In this document: in pieces, positions 55,048 to 64,000 of the stretch
Numbering within the stretch: the first letter of the stretch is position 1
Layout: every line of letters begins with the position of its first letter
Source of the DNA: Maylandia zebra
Lineage: Eukaryota > Chordata > Actinopteri > Cichliformes > Cichlidae
DNA length: 64,000 nucleotides
Direction of reading: 5' to 3'
Assembly (NCBI RefSeq): GCF_041146795.1
Contig: NC_135187.1
Location: 537,501-601,500 of the forward strand
Position numbers and translations under genes: made by a program
The notes under the pieces: generated by a model
Told to the model about the DNA's origin: nothing
Seen by the model: the letters and a program-made list of their open reading frames with translations, nothing else
Database searches by the model: none

Positions 55048-55091
55048 CTCTCCCCCTCTAAAGTGCATGAGTCTCTGCATGCACACTTGAC

Positions 55092-58000
55092 TTAACAGGT
55101 GTGTGAAGGAAAGTGCTCTGAGAGAATACAATTGCGAAACTCTGACAAAAAGGAACTGAGAGCCAAAATTAAAGGCTCACCTAACTCATCATAAGTTAGT
55201 TTACGAGGTTGGCGTCTCTCTCTCCCAGAACGCCGCAACTCTACTGTCTCTGGCTCTGAACTCTGCTCAGCAGTGTCGCTGCTTTCTTGATTCATTTCAA
55301 CAGATTCTGTTTGTTCAGGAATGTCAATAACAACCCAACCTGGACCTTCATCAGATGGAATGGGAGATGTGGTCACCTCATTGCTTTCTGAGTGTAACAA
55401 AGGCTCAGGTTCAGAAACATGACTGGGTGTTTCTCGTGCGTGTGACTCGTCTTGTGGCTCTGCACGGGGCAAACTAGAATGCACATCCCCAGTGGACAGC
55501 TGAGGTGTGATAACCTGCCTTTCAGTCTGGATAAAAGGACCTCTGGTTATTATTTCTGGAACCACAAAAGCTGGATACACTTCGTCCTCATCACTGTATA
55601 CCTCATCTTCCTGACCATCAGGGTTATCAGAAGATTGTACTTCTCTTTCGGCTTTGTTTCTCAGTTTCTTCCCTTTAGAGGACCCATGAGATCTGCTCCC
55701 TGCTATTTCTTCCACAGGTAAGAACCCACACGGTAGAAGGAGATCCCTGTGTAAGGTGCGTTTTGGTCCGTCTCCCAACTCGGGTTCCACAACATAGACA
55801 GGGCCATCATTGATTCGTTTAACCACAACATGTACTTTCTGTTCCCACCTGTCTGAGATTTTGTGTTTACCTCTGATACTCATGTTCCTAACCAAAACCC
55901 TGTCACCTGCACAGAGCTCGGCCACTCTAATCCTCTTGTCAAACCTAACTTTATTCCTTTCTCCGATCTTCTGGGAGTTTTTTGCAGCTAGGGTGTAGCT
56001 CTCCTCCAGACGTTGACGAAGGTTGTTCACATACTCTGAATGAGACTTATGGTTGGCATTTTCAGGTTGGATACCTAAGACTAAATCAATGGGTAGTCGG
56101 GGTTGTCTGCCAAACATCAGTTCATAAGGAGAGAAACCAGTTGTGTCGTTCCTCGTGCAGTTATACGCATGAACTAAGGGTTTAACAAAGTCCCTCCAGT
56201 GAGATTTGTCTTCCTCTTCCAACGTACCCAACATATCAAGAAGCGTCCGGTTAAACCTTTCCACCGGGTTTCCGCGAGGATGATAAGGTGTAGTGTGGAT
56301 TTTGTCTGCTCCTATCAACGCACATAGCTCTTTGATTGTGTGAGATTCAAAGTCTCTACCCTGATCACTGAGTAGACGACTGGGAAACCCATAATGAACT
56401 ATGAAGTTCTCCCACAGAGCTTTTGCAATGGTCCTGGACTTCTGATCTTTAGTTGGCACTGCCACAGCAAACTTCGTAAAATGGTCAGTGATAACTAATA
56501 TGTTCCGGGTGTCTCTGTTGTCTGGCTCAACTGACAAATAGTCCATACAGACGAGTTCAAGCGGGTAAGTTGCTATAATATTTTCAAGAGGCGCTGCCTT
56601 CTGAGGCACTGCTTTCCTCCTGACACAGCGTGGACACTGTCTGCACTTCTCTTCTACAGACTTTGTCATCATTGGCCAATAGAATCTGGAACGGGCAAGA
56701 TGCAGTGCTCGTTCAAAACCAAGATGACCAACTTCATCATGCACTCCACGCAACGCTTTCCCTCTGAACTGTTCAGGTAGGACTAACTGCCATACAGTGT
56801 TGTCTCTATTTGTCCATTTCCTGTACAATACTCCATCTCTCATTTCGAGTCTTCTCCACTCCTTGAGAAGGAGCCTAACATCAAGAACTTCAAGGTTTGT
56901 TTCTCTGAAGCTGGGCTTTTGAGCTCTTTCAACGAAGGTAATGACACGTGAGACAACCGGGTCATCCCTCTGAGCTTTATACCAGTCAGAGCTTGTCATA
57001 GATGGTAATGTGTCTTCTCCAAATACATCCGCAACTGTTGAGGGATCAACAGCAAGAGACTCTACAGCCAAAGGTTGTTCTAGATTTGAACAGTGCTCGA
57101 TCTTTGACACCACAAGATGGCGTTGACATAAGGCAGATACCACCTCGTGACTCATCTCGTTGCTCACCTCTAGAAGACGGTTTTTCATGTCATCAACTCT
57201 CTCCCTTTCTTTGATGAAATCCTCATCTTCAAAAGGAGGAGCTTGTGGCCGTCGGGACAGCCCGTCTGCATCGCGATTGGCATGACCGGCCCTGTACTTA
57301 ACGGTGAACTGATAAGTAGACAGCGCAGCTAACCAGCGATGACCAGCAGCATCTAACTTTGCAGATGTCAGTACATACGTGAGAGGATTGTTATCCGTCA
57401 CAATGGTGAAGTTAGCGCCATAAAGGTAGCTGTTAAACTTCTCACAAACTGCCCACTTCAAAGCTAGAAATTCAAGCTTGTGAGTGGGATAGTTTCTCTC
57501 ACTTTTGGAAAGTCCTCTGCTTGCATAAGCCACAGCTCTCAGCTTCCCGTCCTGCTCTTGGTAGAGCGCTGCACCCAAGCCTTCACGACTGGCATCAGTG
57601 TGCACGACATATGGTAGCTCTGGGTTGGCAAAAGCAAGGACAGGTGCCGATGTCAGTCTCTCAATCAAAGTCTTAAACGCATTTTCACATTCAGGTGTCC
57701 ACTCCTCTCCAAAAGGTAAGTTAATGTTTGATGGTTGTTTGAAATGTTCTCCAAGATACACTTTACCCCTCTTTTTGGGTGAGTAGTAACCAGCCGTGAG
57801 ACTATTTAAAGGCTTTGCGATCTTTGAGTATCCATCAATGAATCTCCGGTAATAACCGGCAAAGCCTAGGAAACATTTTAACTCTCTCTTGTTTGTAGGA
57901 CGAGGCCATGTTTTCAAAGCTGAGATCTTATCAGGATCTGTGTGAACTCCTTGGGCATCAACCACATGGCCAAGGTACTTCACCGAGGGCCTAAAGAAAT

Positions 58001-59648
58001 GACATTTTTCTGGGGACAGCTTCAACCCAAAGTCCCTCAACCGGTTCAGCACCCTCATGAGTCTCACCTCATGTTCCTCCAGGGTGTCTGAAAACACAAT
58101 CAGATCATCCAAAAACACAAGTACCTCACTCAAGTTCAAATCCCCAACACACTTCTCCATCAGTCGTTGAAACGTACTTGGGGCATTTGTAACGCCCTGA
58201 GGCAGGCGATTAAACTCATAAAACCCAAGAGGACAGACAAAAGCAGTTTTAGCTTTATCTTCCTCGGCCATCTCAACCTGATAATAGCCTGATTTGAGGT
58301 CCATGACCGAGAACCACTTGGCACCACTAAGGGCCGTGAAGGTCTCCTCAATGTTTGGGAGGGCATAAGCATCCCTAATGGTCCGTGCGTTCAACTTGCG
58401 GTAATCAACGCACAACCTGATTGAACCATCCTTTTTACGCACAACTACTATTGGAGATGCGTAGGGGCTCTCTGACTCCCTAATAACCCCTGCATTAAGC
58501 AGTTCTTTGAGGTGTTGCTTGACAGCTTCTCTGTCACTTGGATGGATGGGCCTCGACCGTTCCTTAAACGGCGTGTCATCGTTCAGCCGAATGTGGTGTT
58601 TTACCACAGTGGTGTGACCATAAGACAGATCATCAACCGCAAACACTTCTGAAATAGACTTGAGCTTGGTGGTGATGCGCTCTTTCCATTCTTCAGAGAT
58701 GGGTGACTCATCAAGATTAAACTTAAGCTTCTCTCCATCAAACTTGTCATGAGAAGAAGCATTTGAAACAGGCACCAGGGGTGAAATGTGCTGGGCTACA
58801 CATACCTGGGCAACTGTACTTCCTGGTTGCAATACAATACTATGCCCACTCAAGTTCTGCAAGACGACTGGAACCTTACTCTTAGCTTTGTAAGGGATGT
58901 CTATCAAAGCAGTTTCAAGAAATAAACCACCAGGTAACTTGTCGTGTTCATTTGGTTCAAGGACGAAACTTACGTTAGGAGTGTTCTTTCTCAGCCTAAC
59001 ATCGCCCATTAAACAGCACTTGTGGTTGGCAGGGATGGTGACTGGTACTTTCCCGTTCAACCTCACTGGGTGTATGTGGCAATCATCCATTTGTTTAGCC
59101 AAGTGCTGGAGAACCAGTGCTACATCTCTGGAACACAGTCTGTGAAGGAAATCTGGACCGTCACGTTCAGATAACTTATCATGGAGTCTTAACAGTGCAT
59201 TGGTACCAATCAAAACTGGTATTCTGCTGTTAAAATGGCACTCAGGCACAACAAGAGCCAAAACAACCAACTCTTCCTCTTTGCCTGTAATGTTGTGAGG
59301 AAAAGTGATGTGGGTCTCAACATAACCAAGGTAGGGAACGTGCTGTCCACCTGCACCCTCAATCTCAAGCAATGCTTGAATGGGCTGAATGGGGAGATGT
59401 GCCAGCTTATCCTTGTGAAATGATTCGGAGATTGTAGTGACTTGTGAACCACTATCCATGATAGAGTTGCATTGCACACCCTCAACCAAAACAGAAGCTG
59501 AACAACGAGGACCTATCAGACCGGGTGGCAAGCGGGATTGGGAACTGAAATCTTGAACCGTTGTCTGGGTCTTTATTTTGCTCTGAACACCAATTCTTTG
59601 GTCACTTGAGGCGGGACTAATGCTGGTCTCAGCTCCTGGACGTCCCAC
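55092..59648 (-). CDS. pol: Gypsy copy B pol polyprotein
   Basis: 1,518 residues with the same protease, RT, RNase H, integrase and acidic-tail layout as copy A. The two proteins are virtually identical. Confidence 0.93.
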   Translation of the reverse strand: MGRPGAETSISPASSDQRIGVQSKIKTQTTVQDFSSQSRLPPGLIGPRCSASVLVEGVQCNSIMDSGSQVTTISESFHKDKLAHLPIQPIQALLEIEGAGGQHVPYLGYVETHITFPHNITGKEEELVVLALVVPECHFNSRIPVLIGTNALLRLHDKLSERDGPDFLHRLCSRDVALVLQHLAKQMDDCHIHPVRLNGKVPVTIPANHKCCLMGDVRLRKNTPNVSFVLEPNEHDKLPGGLFLETALIDIPYKAKSKVPVVLQNLSGHSIVLQPGSTVAQVCVAQHISPLVPVSNASSHDKFDGEKLKFNLDESPISEEWKERITTKLKSISEVFAVDDLSYGHTTVVKHHIRLNDDTPFKERSRPIHPSDREAVKQHLKELLNAGVIRESESPYASPIVVVRKKDGSIRLCVDYRKLNARTIRDAYALPNIEETFTALSGAKWFSVMDLKSGYYQVEMAEEDKAKTAFVCPLGFYEFNRLPQGVTNAPSTFQRLMEKCVGDLNLSEVLVFLDDLIVFSDTLEEHEVRLMRVLNRLRDFGLKLSPEKCHFFRPSVKYLGHVVDAQGVHTDPDKISALKTWPRPTNKRELKCFLGFAGYYRRFIDGYSKIAKPLNSLTAGYYSPKKRGKVYLGEHFKQPSNINLPFGEEWTPECENAFKTLIERLTSAPVLAFANPELPYVVHTDASREGLGAALYQEQDGKLRAVAYASRGLSKSERNYPTHKLEFLALKWAVCEKFNSYLYGANFTIVTDNNPLTYVLTSAKLDAAGHRWLAALSTYQFTVKYRAGHANRDADGLSRRPQAPPFEDEDFIKERERVDDMKNRLLEVSNEMSHEVVSALCQRHLVVSKIEHCSNLEQPLAVESLAVDPSTVADVFGEDTLPSMTSSDWYKAQRDDPVVSRVITFVERAQKPSFRETNLEVLDVRLLLKEWRRLEMRDGVLYRKWTNRDNTVWQLVLPEQFRGKALRGVHDEVGHLGFERALHLARSRFYWPMMTKSVEEKCRQCPRCVRRKAVPQKAAPLENIIATYPLELVCMDYLSVEPDNRDTRNILVITDHFTKFAVAVPTKDQKSRTIAKALWENFIVHYGFPSRLLSDQGRDFESHTIKELCALIGADKIHTTPYHPRGNPVERFNRTLLDMLGTLEEEDKSHWRDFVKPLVHAYNCTRNDTTGFSPYELMFGRQPRLPIDLVLGIQPENANHKSHSEYVNNLRQRLEESYTLAAKNSQKIGERNKVRFDKRIRVAELCAGDRVLVRNMSIRGKHKISDRWEQKVHVVVKRINDGPVYVVEPELGDGPKRTLHRDLLLPCGFLPVEEIAGSRSHGSSKGKKLRNKAEREVQSSDNPDGQEDEVYSDEDEVYPAFVVPEIITRGPFIQTERQVITPQLSTGDVHSSLPRAEPQDESHARETPSHVSEPEPLLHSESNEVTTSPIPSDEGPGWVVIDIPEQTESVEMNQESSDTAEQSSEPETVELRRSGRERRQPRKLTYDELGEPLILALSSFLSEFRNCILSEHFPSHTC

Positions 59649-59659
59649 AGCAGGAGCCG

Positions 59660-61405
59660 CTACAAGTTTAAAGCAAAAGGCTCAGTAACCTGTTGGGCTT
59701 GGAACCTTCCTTGCTTTTCCTTTAACTCAGCATTCTTCTGGCGGACTAGTGCCTGGTTGGGTTCATTTGGGCATCGAGCGGCAATGTGGTTATCTTCACC
59801 ACATCTAAAGCAGAACCATGCTTTTGGCATAGAGGGAACCTTAACTGGTCTCCTGGCACTGCTATTTCTTGCCGTAAGGAAGTCTTTGCCACTATTATTC
59901 TCTTTAGGACATTTTTGGTTCCGAGTGAGCTCTCTGAGTTGTTTAGACAACTCATCTATTTTGCTTTCAAGTTTAACAGTTTCTTCTTGCCGCTGTTTTA
60001 ACGCTGCACTAAGCTCACTGTCAAAAGGAGAATTCTTGGACCTTTGACTCAGTTTCTCTACCCGCTTTGAAAGCTCATCCATTCTCCTCTCAAGCTTAGA
60101 TGCTTCGCTCTGCTTTGCAGTCTGTGTTGGAACGGGCTCATCATCATAGGAGGGTACATCAAAAATGGAGTGGGCATGTACAGCTGCTTTTGTAGCACCC
60201 AGATGTTTTTTCATCCTGTCTAGCTTTGCAGATCTACGACCTTCCTCGGTCCTCAACATAAGGAGTAGATCTGGGAATGTTGGTGGACTGTTCTTTTTGT
60301 TTTCTAGTTGGAGAGCTATAATGAGACTCTGGTCCCAGCAGCCTCTAATAAACTGTCTGAGTAGGTGTTCGCTCAAACTTTCGACAGAGACTCCCCCTCT
60401 AGAAATAGCTCGAGTAAGGAGGCTATGGAGTCTGTTCAAATATGCTGAGGGCTTTTCTCCGCTATTCTGGTTGGAGCTGAGAAAGGTTGCAAATAACTCT
60501 TCTCCGTCCTCTACAACACTGAAAGCGGAATCGAGCTGCCTAACATAAGCCCTGGGTGGTGAACTCACACCAAGCAACTTAACAACATCGGCTGCTGGAC
60601 TTAGCAAACTTTCAAGTATTTTCCTAACCTTTTGCACATCACTAAGAGAGCAATCACTGACAAGAAGGTCCACTTGTGTGCGCCATGTTTCATAGTCTAC
60701 CTCACCATTGGGCCTAGGAGCACGGCCAGAAAAGGTGCGCAGTCTGGTTTGTGTAGACCACGGGGCTGTTGAGTCATTTCTGATAACGTGCTCAACGACA
60801 ACTTTTTGAATCTGAGGTGGGTTAAGGAGACTGCGGTCGATATTAACAGGGTTCACCACAGCACTATCAGGTGCATTGTGGGTCTGTGTGTAGTGATTAG
60901 GTTCATCATGATCACTAGCTACAATGTCATGGAGGGATGTGTCCCCATCCTGAGCTGTGTGTGGCTGTGTGTCAGGAATCTCAGAGTTATGTCGAACTTC
61001 TTTGACCTCACTCTGAATAACACTCAAGAAACCTGCTTTACCACTATCTCCAACAGCCTTCAGTTCTTCTAAATATCTACGAGCTAACTCCTTGCCTACC
61101 TCTTCCTGAGCAACATCTCGAATGGTTTTGACAGACCAACCGATAGCAGGATCCTTGGGGCTCGGCAAGTCGCCTAAGATCTGGGGGTTGATCTTGGAAA
61201 TGGCTTGATCGGACAAATATTGTATCAGGACTCTACCCTCTGGCTGGTTTGATTCATCTGGAATTCGAACTATCCGAGAAACTTTACCATTTACTGAAAA
61301 AACACTAGCAATGTCATCATCTGTGTAAATCCCTTCAACGCCAGTCACAAAAAGTGAGCACTGGCCATCTACATCAAAACGTCTGCAAAGATCCATGTCC
61401 AACAC
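59660..61405 (-). CDS. gag: Gypsy copy B gag (PNMA-like capsid protein)
   Basis: 581 residues, same protein as copy A gag: RRM-like start, PNMA-like capsid region, coiled coil and CCHC knuckle. Confidence 0.8.
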   Translation of the reverse strand: MLDMDLCRRFDVDGQCSLFVTGVEGIYTDDDIASVFSVNGKVSRIVRIPDESNQPEGRVLIQYLSDQAISKINPQILGDLPSPKDPAIGWSVKTIRDVAQEEVGKELARRYLEELKAVGDSGKAGFLSVIQSEVKEVRHNSEIPDTQPHTAQDGDTSLHDIVASDHDEPNHYTQTHNAPDSAVVNPVNIDRSLLNPPQIQKVVVEHVIRNDSTAPWSTQTRLRTFSGRAPRPNGEVDYETWRTQVDLLVSDCSLSDVQKVRKILESLLSPAADVVKLLGVSSPPRAYVRQLDSAFSVVEDGEELFATFLSSNQNSGEKPSAYLNRLHSLLTRAISRGGVSVESLSEHLLRQFIRGCWDQSLIIALQLENKKNSPPTFPDLLLMLRTEEGRRSAKLDRMKKHLGATKAAVHAHSIFDVPSYDDEPVPTQTAKQSEASKLERRMDELSKRVEKLSQRSKNSPFDSELSAALKQRQEETVKLESKIDELSKQLRELTRNQKCPKENNSGKDFLTARNSSARRPVKVPSMPKAWFCFRCGEDNHIAARCPNEPNQALVRQKNAELKEKQGRFQAQQVTEPFALNL

Positions 61406-61490
61406 AATAGGGTCAAGGAAAAGAGGTAGGTGTTGTGAGCTGGAAAGTCAAGGTGCTACTTTTCACCAATCTCCTGGCTGGCTCGCCACT

Positions 61491-62708
61491 TGTAACGCAA
61501 TCTGTACTTACGCCAAACCTTTAATGCGTGGAAATCAGGACTGTTGACCTTGGGCAGTTCACTAGGTGTCAGTGTCATCAATTTCACCCCGATGTTTAAC
61601 CCAGAATCACAGTTTCTCTAAAAATAGGTTACAAGAAATCAAATGTATCCCAAATACCTGTATCCTGTCAGAAGCTAGTTCCGTAAAGGAGATTGGTAGT
61701 AGCTGCTCCACCACAGGAACAATAAGGCTTCCAGCACACAATGGACACCACACTTACTTAGCATAAACACATTTATTTGACACAATTTTAAATAATAAAC
61801 CCCTTTTTTTTGTAGTGTCTTTCCACTCAGTGTCATAAGAAAAATAAAACAAATAAATAAACAAAATCAAATATGTATCCTTTAAGGTCCTTTGGCCAAA
61901 AGAAAATCACCTGAGCTCAGGGAAAAATAGAGCGCATCGTTGGGGCCCTTTGAATTGTTCCTACCGCTCTGTTGGAACGGTGTAGCATCCAATAATAGCA
62001 TCCAGCAAGCAGCAACGACCATCTATTTGCCAGGACGGTTCGGCAGAGTCATCAGATGAGGACTTCCACAAGGCAGTTCATCCAGTAGGATCCAGGGCAC
62101 CAAAAGGGCAAACAAACCAGCCTACACACAAGTGTGCAGAAGAATTAACTGAAATGTTCATAAGTCTCAGTACCACTGACTCAGTGTCCATGTCACTAAC
62201 GGCTTATTTAACAGACTTACCATTATAATAATACAGGTTTGTCAAAATAAAAATATAACAGAACATAAATGCTGTTAACAATGCTTATTAATGCTGTTCT
62301 CTTAGGCATAACATAATAACACTGTAACTGACCTCGTGTCGGCCGCCATTTCAGGACATTAGCTAGGCTCACTTAACGGCTAGCTTGCTAACAGTCAGCC
62401 AATAACACACGTTATACAATATTTAGTCTCTTTCTTAACAACATGACAGCAGTAGATTTGATACCTCGCTGCAATATAATAAGGCACAAAACATTTCATA
62501 CGAACATGAGCTGCACGCTAACTCACCAGAGGAGTTCGTGTAATGGCGAATGCTGTCGGACTCAGCTCCGCTTCACGTTTGTAACCGCTACAAGACTTTT
62601 TCCTAACAACATATTAAATCATTAGCTTCACATATAAAGGTTTTTTAAAACTATTTACAGCAACTCAAATGTCTACTGTACCCGAAATGGGTTTATTGCT
62701 GGGTTACA
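61491..62708 (-). repeat. 5' LTR of gypsy copy B
   Basis: Counterpart of 41041-42258; outer boundary equally uncertain. Confidence 0.75.
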
Positions 62709-62835
62709 GTAAACAAACTGGAAGGCAACTGGAAAATACTAAATAGACGGGTTCAAACAGAGAATAACCACAGAGGCAGAACACAGAGCAAGAGGGAGAT
62801 CGCGACACTGGACAGAAGGAAACACGGACACTAAA
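62709..62835. repeat. Unclassified dispersed repeat
   Basis: Copy of 42259-42385, left flank of hAT copy 3. Confidence 0.4.
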
Positions 62836-63025
62836 CAGTGGCGTGTCTAGAAAATTTTTGTTGGGGGGGCCAGGTAAGGGCACAGATTTGGAGAAGGGTG
62901 GCAGATGTAATTGGCAGATAATGTTTAAAAAAAAAATTCTACCAACCGTTAACCATAATTCAATAAAACTATAAGCCTAATAACCAAATGCACTTTTAAC
63001 TCTTATTAGAATGAGATTTTAACCA

Positions 63026-63249
63026 TCCATCCATCCATTCACTTCCGCTTATCCTTTTCAGGGTCGCAGGGGGTGCTGGAGCCTATCCCAGCTGTCATAG
63101 GGCGAGAGGCGGGGTACACCCTGGACAGGTCGCCAGTCTGTCGCAGGGCCAACACACAGGGACAGACAACCATTCGCGCTCACATTCACACCTAGTGACA
63201 ATTTGGATTATCCAATTAACCTATCCCCACAAGCTGCATGTCTTTGGAC
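63026..63249 (-). mobile_element. RTE/SINE-like retroposon inside hAT copy 3
   Basis: Copy of 42576-42799 with TTTAACCA on both sides. Confidence 0.85.
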
Positions 63250-63800
63250 TTTAACCACTACGGTGCAAAGTTGTTAGATACTGCGTTGATAAAGTACAAG
63301 AGATACAATTAGTGCTTTGTCAGTGTTTATTCAGCAGTCAAGGACAGCAATATTTGCATAGTATTTTTACTGACATATAGTGCACATATGTTTTGGGCAA
63401 AAACATTTTTGAATATTAAAATACGAACATTTGTAACAAAAAATTGACAAATTAGCCAATGCAAAACTTTATCTGCCTGTTAAAAAAACAAGATCATCTT
63501 CTCACAAACTGGTGTTTGATTGTGAAACAGGAAAAAAGTGGAGAAACAACTGAAAAGACTAACATTTGAATAAAACCTGAAAGCAAGTAAATACTTTCTA
63601 TGCTGCCTTATGGTAAACTTTGGTAATATTGATAAAGAACAACACTGGCTGATGATAAAATACAGTCAGCTGGCATGGTGACACTGCCAGTATTAACCTG
63701 CAGGGCTGGACTGGGACAGAAAATCGGGCATTTTGACTACAGACCGGCCCACCAGGTATTAAAGCCATAAAGCCTTTGAATGTAAACAAATGCTGTTGTG

Positions 63801-64000
63801 ACAGTCCCATATGGAAAAGAAATAGTAAAAACTATTTGTATGATTGTATGATTTACTCATGAAAGTGGCCACTTTCTCATTACTTTCATATATTGTTTTA
63901 GTAAGTATCCAAAAGATACAAGTTTCATTATATAATTTTTCAAGGGATCTTATATCTGTTTTTACTCTTATATGCTTTTCATACAAGTTTCACACAAGAC
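63801..64000. mobile_element. MITE-like insertion inside hAT copy 3, right end outside the window
   Basis: Copy of 43351-43600, beginning ACAGTCCCATATGGAAAAG. Confidence 0.7.

Larger units (their letters stand above)
53688..62708 (-). mobile_element. Ty3/gypsy LTR retrotransposon, copy B
   Basis: Same element as 33238-42258 with a constant 20,450 offset, same flanks and same unequal LTRs. It was therefore copied by the segmental duplication and is not a second insertion. Both long frames are open. LTRs are at 53688-55047 and 61491-62708. Confidence 0.93.
48346..64000. repeat. Segmental duplication, unit B (runs out of the window)
   Basis: Second unit: C(c), V4, C(d), J(d), gypsy B, hAT 3. 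Where I compared long stretches, differences from unit A were rare single bases. Confidence 0.88.
62836..64000. mobile_element. hAT-type transposon, copy 3 (cut by window end)
   Basis: Starts CAGTGGCGTGTCTAG after ACACTAAA, as copy 2. It carries both the RTE/SINE-like insertion (63026-63249) and the start of the MITE-like insertion (from about 63801). It is the duplicate of copy 2, not a new insertion. Confidence 0.92.

Noticed and set aside
53688-62708. Gypsy copy B as an independent second insertion
   Set aside because: Its flanks equal those of copy A at a constant offset, so it came with the segmental duplication.

Overview
The window is genomic DNA of a spiny-rayed teleost fish. This is inferred from spliced immunoglobulin light-chain segments with recombination signals, a semaphorin-6-type tail, and fish-type LINE, SINE, hAT and piggyBac repeats. 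Nothing in it is bacterial.

Layout. (1) 1-4060: last coding exon and long 3' UTR of a semaphorin-6-like gene. (2) 4.1-11.3 kb: a LINE fragment, a decayed THAP-domain gene with a fold-back insertion, a SWIM zinc-finger exon on the other strand, an RTE/SINE-like repeat, and otherwise unassigned DNA. (3) 11.4-24.0 kb: a forward-oriented V-J-C light-chain cluster (V1, J1, C1). Its V-J interval is stretched to about 10.7 kb by transposons, including a nest four levels deep. (4) 24.0-28.0 kb: the hinge between inverted light-chain blocks, holding a solo LTR, LINE fragments and an orphan V-type promoter. (5) 28.0-64.0 kb: reverse-oriented C and J segments with forward-oriented V segments. The order is C(a) pseudogene, V2 pseudogene, C(b), J(b), a Ty3/gypsy element, a hAT element, V3, C(c), V4, C(d), J(d), a second copy of the gypsy element and a third copy of the hAT element, cut by the window end.

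The light-chain genes are kappa-like (teleost type L1). Each V has a leader exon, an intron, a V exon and a 12-spacer signal; each J has a 23-spacer signal; each C is one exon ending in ...RRDQCSQS. V1-J1 can join by deletion. V2-V4 face J(b)/J(d) in the opposite orientation, so joining there must be by inversion, which also places C downstream of the new V-J exon.

The region from about 28.03 kb is repeated from about 48.35 kb with a 20.45 kb offset and near identity, including the whole gypsy element and its flanks. A 3,058 bp V-C unit is duplicated inside it (46.7-49.7 versus 49.7-52.8 kb). This is either very recent unequal crossing-over in an Ig array or, in part, an assembly artefact. 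No wholly new system was recognised. The most informative structures are the inversion-dependent Ig array, the transposon nest, the fold-back insertions, and the gypsy element whose capsid gene resembles the PNMA family.
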